Position numbers and translations under genes: made by a program. Under the pieces are notes generated by a model. The model did no database searches. It saw only the letters and a list, made by a program, of their open reading frames with translations, and had not been told where the DNA came from. Below are positions 8,329 through 17,132 of a stretch of DNA of 64,000 bases, piece after piece; the first letter of the stretch is position 1, and every line of letters begins with the position of its first letter. The stretch is from Pseudofrankia sp. DC12 (lineage in GTDB: Bacteria; Actinomycetota; Actinomycetes; Frankiales; Frankiaceae). The DNA is taken from the NCBI RefSeq assembly GCF_000966285.1, contig NZ_KQ031391.1:5208430-5272429 (forward strand), read 5' to 3'.

Positions 8329-9546
8329 ATGACGGCGATCATGCACGGAGTTCGGATTCTTGAGGTCGCCGAGCACACCTTCGTCCCGGCGGCGTCCGCG
8401 CTGCTGGCGGACTGGGGCGCCGAGGTCATCAAGATCGAGCATGTCGAGCGCGGGGACGCGATGCGCGGCCTCGCGTCCAGCGGCGTGGTCGACCTGCCGT
8501 CCGACGTCCACGCGCTGCTGGAGCACTCCAACCGTGGCAAGCGCAGCCTGGGCCTGGACCTGACCAGCGATGCCGGCCTCGACATCCTGCACCGGCTGAT
8601 CGCCACGTCGGACGTCTTCCTCACCAACAAGCTGCCCCGGGTGCGGGACAAGCTGCGGATCGACCTGGCGTCCGTGCGGGCGCACAACCCACAGATCATC
8701 TACACGAGCGGCACCGGCCAGGGCGAGCGCGGCCCCGACGCCGACCGGGGCTCGTACGACTCGCTGGCCTTCTGGGCCCGCTCCGGCACGGCGGTCGGGC
8801 TCTCCCGGCCCGAGTACGGCCAGGTGGTCTCGCCGCCAGGGCCGGGCTTCGGTGACTCGATCGGCGCGATGACGATCGCCGGCGGCATCATGGGCGCGCT
8901 GTTCCACCGGGAGCGGACCGGTGAGACGACCGAGGTCGACGTCTCGCTGCTGGCGACCGGGATGTGGGCGATGGGCCAGGCGTTCGCGCTCTCGCTCCTG
9001 ATGGGCGTGCCCTGGATGCCGCCGCCGGCGGAGAGGATGCGGACGAACCCGCTGGTCGCCAACTACCGGACGGCGGACGGGCGCTGGCTCGCGCTGTGCT
9101 GCCTGCAGGCAGGCAAGTACTGGCCGGCGCTGTGTGCGGCCGTCGGCCGGCCCGACCTGGTCACCGACCCCCGGTTCGACAGCCACCAGACGCTGATGGC
9201 GAACGGCCTGGAGGCGGGGGACGTCCTGCGCTCGGTCTTCTCCGCGCGGCCGCTGGCCGAGTGGCGGGAGCTGCTCGCGGGCTTCGACGGCCAGTGGACC
9301 GTCGTCCAGGACACCCTCGAGGCGGCGGCCGACCCGCAGTCGGTCGCGAACGGCTACGTCCAGGACTGCGCGACCGCGGCCGGCAAGCCGTTCAAGATGG
9401 TCGCCGCCCCGGTGCAGTTCGGCGGGGCGCCGGCGCCCGCCGGCCGTGCGCCCGAGTTCAACGAGCACGGTGACGAGATCCTCGCCGAGCTCGGCTTCGA
9501 CTGGGACGCCATCGTGGACCTGAAGGTCAACGGCGTCGTGGCCTAG
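8329..9546 (+). CDS. CoA-transferase family III (CaiB/BaiF)
   Basis: Moves CoA between acyl groups. The protein has 405 residues with the usual N-terminal Rossmann-like lobe (GVRILEVAEHTFVPAASALLADWGAEVIKIE) and the catalytic Asp in RGSYDSLAFWARSG, where the family forms an aspartyl-CoA thioester. Length is standard. The start follows GGGAGATGG. It probably activates the carboxylate made by the upstream oxidoreductases. A GC-rich hairpin ends the gene. The specific acid is unknown. Confidence 0.92.
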   Translation: MTAIMHGVRILEVAEHTFVPAASALLADWGAEVIKIEHVERGDAMRGLASSGVVDLPSDVHALLEHSNRGKRSLGLDLTSDAGLDILHRLIATSDVFLTNKLPRVRDKLRIDLASVRAHNPQIIYTSGTGQGERGPDADRGSYDSLAFWARSGTAVGLSRPEYGQVVSPPGPGFGDSIGAMTIAGGIMGALFHRERTGETTEVDVSLLATGMWAMGQAFALSLLMGVPWMPPPAERMRTNPLVANYRTADGRWLALCCLQAGKYWPALCAAVGRPDLVTDPRFDSHQTLMANGLEAGDVLRSVFSARPLAEWRELLAGFDGQWTVVQDTLEAAADPQSVANGYVQDCATAAGKPFKMVAAPVQFGGAPAPAGRAPEFNEHGDEILAELGFDWDAIVDLKVNGVVA

Positions 9547-9565
9547 GGCGGCGGGGAGCGCGGGG

Positions 9566-9594
9566 TGGCCCGGTTCCGGCACGGAGCCGGGCCA
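9566..9594. terminator. Bidirectional GC-rich hairpin
   Basis: Arms TGGCCCGGTTCCG and CGGAGCCGGGCCA pair over 13 positions with one G-U pair around a GCA loop. It lies between the 3' ends of the CoA-transferase and the opposing aldehyde dehydrogenase remnant. There is no U-tract, as usual in high-GC actinobacteria. Confidence 0.6.
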
Positions 9595-9600
9595 CTCAGC

Positions 9601-9890
9601 TCAGCCCTTGGCGCGGTACTGGACCTGGATCTCGGTGAAGCCGGCCAGGCCCCAGGGGCCGTTCTCCACGCCAAGGCCGCTCCACTTGAACCCGCCGAAC
9701 GGCTGGTGCGGGCCGAGGGCGACGTGGGCGTTGACCCAGGCCGTCCCGCAGCCGAGGCGCTCGGCGACCCCGGCGGCCCGGTCGGGGTCGGCGGACCACA
9801 CCGAGCCGGACTGGCCGAACATCGTGGCGTTGGCCCGGGCGACCACCTCGTCGATGTCCCGGTAGGGGATGACGGGCAGCGCCGGGCCGG
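9601..9890 (-). pseudogene. Aldehyde dehydrogenase, C-terminal remnant
   Basis: The minus strand encodes only the last about 95 residues of an NAD(P)-dependent aldehyde dehydrogenase: PALPVIPYRDIDEVVARAN, GQSGSVWSADPDRAAGVAERL, GTAWVNAHVALGPHQPFGG and FKWSGLGVENGPWGL. The cofactor domain and catalytic Cys are missing. Upstream (9893-10066) a different frame encodes an unassigned fragment (REVTREPTVAAQARA, then ALIAGYHETMVHLLADALG), so two deleted genes probably meet near 9893. Confidence 0.75.
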
Positions 9891-10066
9891 TCCGAGGCAG
9901 GTGAAACCGGGTAGGCGGGTCACGCCGAGGGCGTCGGCGAGCAGATGGACCATGGTCTCGTGGTAGCCGGCGATGAGGGCGGCCGTGGACACCGGTTGAG
10001 CTGCGCCGGCGCGGGCCTGGGCGGCGACCGTCGGTTCGCGGGTGACTTCGCGGGTGAAGAGGAGGA

Positions 10067-11791
10067 TCAGGCGGGTCTGGCGCCCGGGCGGCCGTCCTCG
10101 ATGACCCAGGAGGTGTCGGTGGTGGCGGGGGAGTGGCGCTGCGAGATGTCGGCGACGATCCGCAGGTCGGCACGGCACTCCGTCGGCGTCACCCGGAAGC
10201 GGGTGTAGCCGCGCCGGTCACCCCGGAAGTAGCGGACGTGCGGGTTGAGCCGGGTGTTGTTGTCGCGGACGAAGTCGTCGCTGACCAGGAAGAACGCCGA
10301 GCTGATCGAGGTGCAGACGAACTCGGTCGCGACGACCGGCGTCTCGGGCCGGTCGAAGTCGACCCGCAGGTCGTTCACCCAGGCGCAGTGCAGGTCCCCG
10401 GACAGGACGACCGGGTTGCGCGCCCCGCTGTCGCGCACGCCGGCCAGCACACGGGCGCGGTAGGGGCGGTAGCCGTCGTTCTGGTCGAGGTTCGTCAGCG
10501 TCTGGCCGCTTCCGGGCGGCAGCTGGCCGTCGAGCTGGGCCATCATCGTCTGCTGCGCGATGAGGTTCCAGCGGGTGCGGGAGGCGGTCAGCCCGTCCTG
10601 TAGCCACCGCTCCTGGGTGGCGCCGGCCATGGAGCCGGTGGCGTTGGCGGCACCCAGGGCGGCGGGGCCGATGGCCGTCGCGATGCTGCCCGGCGCGGGG
10701 GTGCGGTACTGCCGGGTGTCCATGACGTTCAGCGTCGCCAGGCTGCCGAACGTCAGCCGCCGGTAGATCCGCAGGTCGGGGGAGCCCGGGTGCGGCGTGG
10801 CGCGGATCGGCATGTGCTCGTAGTAGGCCTGGTAGGCGGCGGCGCGCTGGCGGGCGAACGTCGCGGGGTCCTGGTGCTTGGCTCCGGTGTCGCCTGGCTC
10901 GTCGACGAGGCCCGCGTAGTTGTTCTCGACCTCGTGGTCGTCCCAGGTGACGACCCAGGGCCCGGCCCGGTGGGCGGCCTGCAGCGCCGGGTCGGCCTTG
11001 TACTGGCCGTAGCGGTTCCGGTAGTCGGCCAAAGTCTGGAGCTGGTCGAGCCCGGGCGTCTGCGGGGTGGTGTGCCGGCGGTCCGGGAACTTGCTGTCCG
11101 GGTCGTACTCGTAGATGTAGTCGCCGACGTGCACGACGAGGTCGGGCCGGTCCGCGGCGATCGCGTCGAACGCGGGCCAGTAGCCGTTCTGGAAGTCCTG
11201 GCAGGACACGAGCGCGAACGCCAGCGACCCGCCGGCCGCGTCCGGGCCGGCTCCCGGCGCCGCCGCCGTCCGGGTGCGGCCGACCGGGCTCAGCACCGTG
11301 CCGGCGCGGAACCGGTAGTAGTAGTCGCGCCCCGGTTCCAGGCCGCGGACGTCGACGTGGACCGAATGCGCGAACGCCGGCTGCGCGGTCGCCGTGCCGG
11401 CGCGCACGACCGAGCGGAAGCCCGCGTCGGTGGCGACCTGCCAGTCGACGGGGATGTCGCGGGCCGGCATCCCGCCGCCGGTGGTGGGCTTCGGCGCGAG
11501 GCGGGTCCAGAGGATCACGCCGTCGGGCAGCGGGTCGCCGCTCGCCACGCCGAGCCCGAAGACCCCGTCCGCCACGCCGGGAACGGGCGTCGCCGCGCGC
11601 AGGCCCGCCGGGGCGGCGCCACCGGACCCGCCACACGCCGCCGCGGCCAGCGCGGTGGCGCCGAGGCTCAGCCCGCCCCACAGGAGGGAGCGTCGATCGG
11701 GGCCGGTCCGTCCGCCGGTCGGCGAGGCCGCTCCGCGGTCGGTCGCCCCGTGCTTCAGGCCTGCTGGCGTCTCAGCGCCGTCACGCGTCAC
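10067..11791 (-). CDS. phoD: PhoD-like alkaline phosphatase/phosphodiesterase, Tat lipoprotein
   Basis: Secreted metallophosphatase that releases phosphate from phosphodiesters or phosphomonoesters. The 574-residue protein has an N-terminal twin-arginine signal (DRRSLLWGGLSLGATALAA, Arg33-Arg34) ending in a lipobox-like LAAAAC at Cys53, so it is probably exported folded and anchored as a lipoprotein. An N-terminal Ig-like domain (FGLGVASGDPLPDGVILWTRL) precedes the catalytic domain with metal motifs SCQDFQNGYWPAF, VHVGDYIYEY, TWDDHEVENNY and LSGDLHCAWVNDL. All are intact. No Pho box was recognised upstream. Confidence 0.93.
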   Translation of the reverse strand: MTRDGAETPAGLKHGATDRGAASPTGGRTGPDRRSLLWGGLSLGATALAAAACGGSGGAAPAGLRAATPVPGVADGVFGLGVASGDPLPDGVILWTRLAPKPTTGGGMPARDIPVDWQVATDAGFRSVVRAGTATAQPAFAHSVHVDVRGLEPGRDYYYRFRAGTVLSPVGRTRTAAAPGAGPDAAGGSLAFALVSCQDFQNGYWPAFDAIAADRPDLVVHVGDYIYEYDPDSKFPDRRHTTPQTPGLDQLQTLADYRNRYGQYKADPALQAAHRAGPWVVTWDDHEVENNYAGLVDEPGDTGAKHQDPATFARQRAAAYQAYYEHMPIRATPHPGSPDLRIYRRLTFGSLATLNVMDTRQYRTPAPGSIATAIGPAALGAANATGSMAGATQERWLQDGLTASRTRWNLIAQQTMMAQLDGQLPPGSGQTLTNLDQNDGYRPYRARVLAGVRDSGARNPVVLSGDLHCAWVNDLRVDFDRPETPVVATEFVCTSISSAFFLVSDDFVRDNNTRLNPHVRYFRGDRRGYTRFRVTPTECRADLRIVADISQRHSPATTDTSWVIEDGRPGARPA

Positions 11792-11821
11792 AGGTCCCGC
11801 AGAGTAGTGGAAGCCGGTGCC

Positions 11822-12013
11822 TCAGACGTGTTCCTTCGCGATCTGGACGAGGTCGGCGGCGCGAACTTTTCCGACCTCGGTGCGGGGCAGTTCGTCGAGC
11901 CTCACGAAGCGGGCCGGGACATGGTACGGGATGAGTCCGTCCCGGGCCACCGCCGCGAGCCTCTGTCCCACAGTCTGGACATCACCATCTGTGAGACTGG
12001 CGGCGCGGAACAA
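11822..12013 (-). pseudogene. Acyl-CoA ligase, C-terminal remnant
   Basis: The last about 60 residues of an AMP-forming ligase, containing DGLIPYHVPARFVRLDELPRT and EVGKVRAADLVQIAKEHV with the catalytic Lys of the PRTEVGK motif. Everything upstream is missing and the frame begins inside a second fragment near 12013. It ends 30 bases from the phoD start. It is dead or a very short relic. Confidence 0.65.
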
Positions 12014-12113
12014 GAGACTCCATGTCGACGATGTCCGGGATTCTGGCCACGACCGAGGCGTCGATGTCGGCCTCGAGGCCCGGCCTCGCCTGGTCTGTCG
12101 CGAGGTCTGTCAT
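11982..12113 (-). pseudogene. Possible gene-start relic upstream of ligase tail
   Basis: From an ATG at 12113 the minus strand reads MTDLATDQARPGLEADIDAS, then VVARIPDIVDMESLVP, and then runs out of frame into the ligase tail. The first about 34 codons have coding-like composition but I do not recognise the family. It may be the 5' end of a gene fused to the ligase remnant by deletion; it could also be chance. Confidence 0.3.
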
Positions 12114-12280
12114 GGCAATCGCACCGCCGATCCGGCTCGGTCGTCCTCTGTCGCTCTCGTCGCCCGCCCGACCCTGGCTGGCACCGCCCCGGCACTGCCT
12201 GGCCGTGGCCTGCCCACGTGGATAGAACGGGTTCCTGTTCTGGCCGCGCCGCGGCCCGTGGAACCCTGGCTCGACTCCAG

Positions 12281-12302
12281 CGCATAATGTATGCGATCTG
12301 CG
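12281..12302. promoter_or_regulatory. Putative operator upstream of acyl-CoA dehydrogenase operon
   Basis: Contains CGCATAATGTATGCG, a perfect 6-bp inverted repeat with a 3-bp spacer, followed by AT and CTGCG. Seventeen of 22 positions recur with the same spacing at 22362-22383. It lies 81 bases before the first acyl-CoA dehydrogenase start, in a relatively AT-rich patch. The binding regulator is unknown; TetR or GntR types are plausible. Confidence 0.55.
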
Positions 12303-12382
12303 TGGCCAACCGGTCGAGCCGCCGTCCGGTGGCGGGAGACCGGGTGCGTGTCGCCGGCGGCGGGGACGAGACGAGGTGGACG

Positions 12383-13591
12383 ATGCGGCTGCGGGACTCC
12401 GAGTCCGACGCGAGGTTCCGCAAGGAGGTGCGCGCCTGGCTGGCCGAGAACTCGCCGGCCCTCGGGCCGCCGCCCCCCTACAGGGACTGGCCGGCCAAGA
12501 AGGCCTACGACCAGCGCTGGCAGCGGATGCTCTTCGACGCCGGATACGCGGGCATCGACTGGCCCGCGGCCTACGGCGGCCGTGGCGCCACCGCGTCCGA
12601 GCAGCTGATCTTCCTGGCCGAGTCGGCCGCGGCCGGCGCTCCCGACCTTGGCGTGCACTTCGTCGGCCAGCTGCACGCCGGTCCGACGCTGATCGCCGAG
12701 GCGACCGACGCGCAGCGGGCGTTCCACCTGCCCAAGATCCTGCGTGGCGAGTCGATCTGGTGTCAGGGCTTCTCGGAGCCGGGCGCGGGCAGCGACCTGG
12801 CCGCCCTGCGGACCCGCGCGGTCCGCGACGGCGACCACTACGTCGTCAACGGCAGCAAGATCTGGACGTCGTACGGCTTTGCCGCCGACTACTGCGAGCT
12901 GCTGGTCCGGACCGACCCGGACGCCGGCAAGCACCGCGGCATCAGCTGGCTGATCATGCCGATGGACACCCCCGGCATCGACGTCCGCCCGCTGCGCACG
13001 ATCCAGGGCGAGAGCGAGTTCGCCGAGATGTTCCTCGACGACGTGCGCATCCCGGTCGAGAACCTCGTCGGCCGGGAGAACGACGGCTGGCGGGTCGCGA
13101 TGGTGACCTTCAGCTTCGAGCGCGGCACGGCCCTCGTCCGCGAGCTGCTCACCGCGATGACCATGGTCGAGGAGCTGGCGGCGCTGGCGAAGACGCTTGG
13201 GCACGGAGCGCGAGGCACCGCCTGGGACGACGACGCGATCCGCCGGGAGATCGGCCAGGTCGCGGCCGAGCTGGACGCGATGTGGGCGCTGACCCGGCGC
13301 AACGTCACCCGGGCCGCCGGCGGTGGCGGAGTCCCGCCGGCAGGCGGTTCCGCGTTCAAGCTGACCTACTCGGAGGCGCTCCACCACTTCGGCGAGGTCG
13401 CCCTGAAGGTGCTGGAGCGTTACGCGGTCAGCCTCGACGACCTGGCGCTGCCCGGCGGCGCGACGCTGCCGGCCGGGCGGCACCTGCTGGAGCATCTGCA
13501 CGCGTTCGCGATCAGCATCGGCGCCGGCACCTCGCAGATCCAGAAGAACATCCTCGCCGAGCGGGTCCTCGGCCTGCCCCGGGAGCGCTGA
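12383..13591 (+). CDS. Acyl-CoA dehydrogenase, large subunit type
   Basis: FAD enzyme that introduces the alpha-beta double bond in acyl-CoA thioesters. The 402-residue protein starts at MRLRDSESDARFRKEVRAWL after GACGAGGTGG and contains the FAD/substrate segment WCQGFSEPGAGSDLAALRT, the beta-domain VNGSKIWTSYG, and the C-terminal GTSQIQKNILAERVLGLPRE. A long open frame extends upstream but lacks coding character. It is followed after 3 bases by a second, more diverged dehydrogenase, an arrangement typical of the heterotetrameric ChsE-type enzymes of sterol side-chain oxidation, where one subunit holds most of the FAD-site residues. Confidence 0.92.
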   Translation: MRLRDSESDARFRKEVRAWLAENSPALGPPPPYRDWPAKKAYDQRWQRMLFDAGYAGIDWPAAYGGRGATASEQLIFLAESAAAGAPDLGVHFVGQLHAGPTLIAEATDAQRAFHLPKILRGESIWCQGFSEPGAGSDLAALRTRAVRDGDHYVVNGSKIWTSYGFAADYCELLVRTDPDAGKHRGISWLIMPMDTPGIDVRPLRTIQGESEFAEMFLDDVRIPVENLVGRENDGWRVAMVTFSFERGTALVRELLTAMTMVEELAALAKTLGHGARGTAWDDDAIRREIGQVAAELDAMWALTRRNVTRAAGGGGVPPAGGSAFKLTYSEALHHFGEVALKVLERYAVSLDDLALPGGATLPAGRHLLEHLHAFAISIGAGTSQIQKNILAERVLGLPRER

Positions 13592-13594
13592 GCG

Positions 13595-14653
13595 ATGCAG
13601 TTCGATCTTGACGAGGACTCCCTCGCCCTGCGGGCGACCGTCCGCGACCTGTGCGTCGAGTACCTCCCGCTGGAGCGGACCCGGGACTGGACGGACGCCG
13701 CGAGCTTCGGGCGGGACGCCTGGCGCACCCTCGCCGAGCTGGGCGCGTTCACGATGACCCAGCCGGCGCAGCGCGGCGGCCTCGAGCTGGGCGTCGCCGA
13801 GGCCGGCCTGGTCTTCCAGGTGCTCGGCGCCGAGCTGGTACCCGGGCCGCTGGTCGCGGCGGCGCTGGTCGCCGACCTGGACGACCGGGTCGCCACCGGC
13901 GAGGCCCTCGTGACCGTCGTGACCCGGCCACCCGCGGGCTCCGGGCCGACCCGCTCCGGCGGACCCTGGGTGATCCCGCATCTCGACCTCGCAGAGGCGG
14001 TCTACGTCCTCGACGACGAGGGCGTCTCGCGGGTCGAGGCCGCCGCGATCGACGGCCGCCTGGTGCCGAAACCACTCGACCCGGCGACCCCGGTCTGGCT
14101 GGCCGACGACGTCCCCGCCGGGGAGCGGGTCGGCGGCCCGGAGCTCGCGCGGGCGTGGCAGCTGCGCGGCTCGGTGCTCAGCTCGGCGCTGCTCGCCGGC
14201 AACGCCGAGCGGACCGTCGAGCTCGCCACCGCCTACGCCAAGCAGCGCGAGCAGTTCGGCCGGGCGATCGGCGGCTTCCAGGCGGTCAAGCACCTGCTCG
14301 CCGAGGCGTTCACCCGGGCTGAGGTCGCCCGGGTCGCCGTCGACGCGGCGGCTGTAGCCCTCGACGACGCGGCCCTCGGCGACGCGGCCGGCGACCCGGC
14401 CGACGACTTCGCCGACCCGACCGCGAACCCGGTCCGCGCCGTCGCCGGCGCCCGGGTGCTGGCCGCGCGGGCCGCGTCCCAGAACGCGAAGACGGCGATC
14501 CAGGTCCACGGCGGCATGGGCTTCACCTGGGAGACCACCATCCACCTCTTCCTGAAGCGGGCGTGGCTCGTGCAGAACGCGTTCACCACTCCCGAGGAGG
14601 CGGCCGACACGGTCGCGAACTCCCTCGCCCGACCGGACGCGGCGCGGCGGTGA
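13595..14653 (+). CDS. Acyl-CoA dehydrogenase, partner subunit type
   Basis: A 352-residue acyl-CoA dehydrogenase-fold protein beginning MQFDLDEDSLALRATVRDL. It is shorter and more divergent than its neighbour: the middle FAD-contact segment is reduced (VTVVTRPPAGSGPTRSGG), while the C-terminal AYAKQREQFGRAIGGFQAVKH and KTAIQVHGGMGFTWE motifs are kept. This pattern and the 3-base spacing from the preceding gene fit the second subunit of an alpha2beta2 dehydrogenase, so the two probably work as one enzyme. The heteromer is inferred. Confidence 0.9.
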   Translation: MQFDLDEDSLALRATVRDLCVEYLPLERTRDWTDAASFGRDAWRTLAELGAFTMTQPAQRGGLELGVAEAGLVFQVLGAELVPGPLVAAALVADLDDRVATGEALVTVVTRPPAGSGPTRSGGPWVIPHLDLAEAVYVLDDEGVSRVEAAAIDGRLVPKPLDPATPVWLADDVPAGERVGGPELARAWQLRGSVLSSALLAGNAERTVELATAYAKQREQFGRAIGGFQAVKHLLAEAFTRAEVARVAVDAAAVALDDAALGDAAGDPADDFADPTANPVRAVAGARVLAARAASQNAKTAIQVHGGMGFTWETTIHLFLKRAWLVQNAFTTPEEAADTVANSLARPDAARR

Positions 14654-14722
14654 CCTCCCCTCGCCGCCGGGCCGGCCGTTCGTGCCGTAGCGACGTTCGT
14701 GCCGTAGAGAAAGGAACGCCGC

Positions 14723-15577
14723 ATGACCAGCTCGGCCGTCATCGAAGGTGTCGAAGGGGCTGGCGTTCCGCCCCCGGAGGTCACGCTCGACATCTCCGAC
14801 GGGATCGCCACGATCACGCTGAACCGGCCCGACGCCGGGAACGCGCTGACCGGCGACCAGCGCGAGGCGATCATCAGCTGGCTGGACCAGTTCAACGAGG
14901 ACTCGACGGTCCGTTGCGTCGTGCTGACCGCGACCGGTCGGTTCTTCTGCACCGGTGCCGACCTGCGCAACTCGCCGCCGCCGCCGCGTCGGCCGGACGA
15001 CGTTCCGGAAAAGCTTGTCGGCGACGTCCGGCGCAGCATGCTGCGTGGCGCGATCCGGCTGATCCACGCGATTCTCGACTGCGAGAAGCCGGTGATCGCC
15101 GCCGTCAACGGTACCGCCGCCGGCATCGGCGCCCACATCGCCTTCGCCTGCGACCTCGTGATCGCCACCGAGAAGGCGAAGTTCATCGAGGTCTTCGCGC
15201 GCCGTGGCCTGGCCGTCGACGGGCTGGGCACCTGGCTGCTGCCCCGGCTGGTCGGCCTCACCCGGGCGCGTGAACTGGTGCTGCTCGCCGAGGACGTGCC
15301 GGCGGCCCGGGCCGCCGAGATCGGGCTCATCACCCGGTCCGTGCCGGCCGAGGAGTTCGCGTCGACCGTCGCCGACATCGCGAAGCGGCTCGCGGACGGC
15401 CCGACCAGGGCGCATTCCGCCAACAAGTGGCTGCTCAACCGCTCCCTTGACGTCGACCGGCACACCCTCGCGCAGGAGGAGGCCTGGATCGTCGACGTCC
15501 TTTCCAACACCGTCGACGCAGGCGAGGGCGTCGCGAGCTTCGTCGAGCGCCGCCCCACCCGCTTCCGCGGCTTCTGA
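14723..15577 (+). CDS. Crotonase-family enoyl-CoA hydratase/isomerase, PaaG-like
   Basis: Crotonase-fold enzyme of 284 residues. Core motifs are TATGRFFCTGADLRNS for the CoA oxyanion hole and AAVNGTAAGIGAHIAFACDLV for the second half. The usual first catalytic Glu is replaced by His in GIGAHIAF, and the second region reads FARRGLAVDGLGTWLLPRL, with an Asp where PaaG-type isomerases place their acid. It may therefore be an isomerase or a specialised hydratase. The start at 14723 has an AAAGGA site. It is the third gene of the acyl-CoA dehydrogenase operon. Confidence 0.88.
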   Translation: MTSSAVIEGVEGAGVPPPEVTLDISDGIATITLNRPDAGNALTGDQREAIISWLDQFNEDSTVRCVVLTATGRFFCTGADLRNSPPPPRRPDDVPEKLVGDVRRSMLRGAIRLIHAILDCEKPVIAAVNGTAAGIGAHIAFACDLVIATEKAKFIEVFARRGLAVDGLGTWLLPRLVGLTRARELVLLAEDVPAARAAEIGLITRSVPAEEFASTVADIAKRLADGPTRAHSANKWLLNRSLDVDRHTLAQEEAWIVDVLSNTVDAGEGVASFVERRPTRFRGF

Positions 15578-15686
15578 CGACCGGCGAGTCGCCGAGTGCC
15601 GCCCCGAGAACCGACCGGGGCCGCGTTTCTCTCGATGGCCCGGCGACTGATCTCTCGGTGTCCGGCCCCGAAATAGGAGGTTGTTC

Positions 15687-16408
15687 ATGCCCGAGCCGCA
15701 GCGCCCCGAACTGAGGTATGTCGACTGGTCGCGGCTGCTCTCCCCGGAGGTCGTGGCGAACTCGAAGAAGCTGCTCGCCGGCTATGGCATCCCCGTCGCC
15801 GGGGAGCGGGTCGTCGGCTCGGCCGACGAGGCCGCCGCGGCCGCGCGCGAGCTCGGCCTCCCGGTCGTGATGAAGATCGTGTCCGCCGGCATCGGGCACA
15901 AGTCGGACCTCGGCCTCGTCGTGGTCGGTGTCGCGGATGAGGCCGGTGTCCGGGCGACCTATGACCACCTGCTCGCCACCGCCGCGTCCGCCGCGCCTTC
16001 GGCGAGGCCCGACGGGGTGCTCGTCGCGCAGCAGGTCACCGACGCCGTCGCCGAGGTGATCCTGGGCCTGTCCCACCAGCACCCGTTTTCGGCCCGACCA
16101 TCACCTTCGGCCTCGGCGGCGTGTTCACCGAGGTCTTCAAGGACGTCGCCTTCGCGGTCCCGCCGTTCGACGCCGACCGGGCTCGCCAGGTCATCGAGTC
16201 GACCAAGGGCGCGATGCTGCTCCGCGGCACCCGAGGACGCCCGGCCGGCGACCTCGACGCCCTGGTCGACGTCATCCTGCGGCTGCAGTCACTCGCGCAG
16301 GACCTCGGCGACTCGATCGCCGAACTCGACATCAACCCGATCCTGGTCCGCCCCGCCGGCAGGGGAGTGGTAGCCGTCGGCGCGCTCGTGATCCCGCCGG
16401 CGACCTGA
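15687..16408 (+). pseudogene. ATP-grasp acyl-CoA synthetase (ADP-forming) beta-like subunit, frameshifted
   Basis: Encodes an ATP-grasp domain like the beta part of ADP-forming acetyl-CoA synthetases: VVANSKKLLAGYGIPVAGERV, ELGLPVVMKIVSAGIGHKSD, and after the break GVFTEVFKDVAFAVPPFD with AELDINPILVRPAG. ATG 15687 follows a strong AGGAGG. At the four-T run 16086-16089 the frame changes: upstream reads VILGLSHQHPF and the in-phase continuation GPTITFGLGG is in another frame. One added T, or two removed, would restore a roughly 240-residue protein. It is either a recent mutation or a sequencing error. The CoA-binding alpha part is not nearby. Confidence 0.75.
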
Positions 16409-16482
16409 CGGTCGGGGCCGCGCTCGCGGGGCGCACCGGCCTCGCCTTCACCCGGTCCGAGCCGGCGCCCGGCCGCGTGTTC

Positions 16483-17127
16483 TCACGGCCTGGGCGCCGG
16501 GCGGCGGCCGGGGTCTGGCTCGTCGCGGCGTCCTGACCGGGCCGGCCGCGGCACCAGACGGCCGGCTGTGGCCCGGTCGAGGATGTCCGCGGCCAGGAGC
16601 CGGGTGCCGTCGGTCAGGTCCAGGCCCGGCAGGTCATCGGCGGCGACCCAGCGGAACAGCGGTCGCGGTCCCGCTCGGGTGACGGGGCATCCGACGTCGA
16701 TGAGGCCGACGTACAGGAAGTCCACATGAATGTGCGGTCCCGGCTGCCGGTCGCCCGCGACCGGCTCCTGGACGATCCACCAGGGCAGTTGGATCGCCTT
16801 CTGCCTGCCTATCCCGAATCCGGCCGGCACCGGGACCTGATGGGGCGGGGCCACCAGGACGGCCGAATATCCGGTCTCGTCACGAACTGCCCGCAGTACG
16901 GCCTGAGCTGGATTCTCGTCCGGTTTGACGTGCCCGCCGGGAAGGGCCCACCGGGCTTCACCGGGGCGGCGAACCAGCTCCAGCACCCATCGGGCTTCCG
17001 TGGCCGGCCAGCGCAGCAGGAACATGCCCGCCGTGGTGTGACGAATCCTGTTCACGTTTCTAGTTCCCGAATCGCGAGGATCACGCGCCCGCGTGGCCGA
17101 GGCCGGTGTGGCCGCTGACCTCGGCAT
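16483..17127 (-). CDS. Nudix hydrolase
   Basis: Nucleoside-diphosphate-linked pyrophosphatase fold. The Nudix box GGHVKPDENPAQAVLRAVRDETGY (described in parts: GHVKPDE, then RAVRDETGY) keeps the metal-binding Glu pair DE but has Ala where the REUXEE box normally has its first Glu, so specificity or activity may be altered. An ATG at 17127 sits 5 bases after a TACCGT -10 element, consistent with a leaderless start; a GTG at 17055 (VNRIRHTTAG) is a shorter alternative that removes 24 residues of doubtful sequence. Substrate unknown. It converges on the ATP-grasp gene. Confidence 0.8.
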   Translation of the reverse strand: MPRSAATPASATRARDPRDSGTRNVNRIRHTTAGMFLLRWPATEARWVLELVRRPGEARWALPGGHVKPDENPAQAVLRAVRDETGYSAVLVAPPHQVPVPAGFGIGRQKAIQLPWWIVQEPVAGDRQPGPHIHVDFLYVGLIDVGCPVTRAGPRPLFRWVAADDLPGLDLTDGTRLLAADILDRATAGRLVPRPARSGRRDEPDPGRRPAPRP

Positions 17128-17132
17128 CGGTG

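Noticed and set aside
10790-12382. Upstream extension of the first acyl-CoA dehydrogenase by 531 codons
   Set aside because: The extension is antisense to phoD and the ligase remnant; the family start and a ribosome site are at 12383.
12110-15688. A 1,192-codon open frame on the minus strand
   Set aside because: It is antisense to four well-supported plus-strand genes and its product is an unstructured Arg/Gly/Pro-rich string, the usual shadow of high-GC coding sequence.
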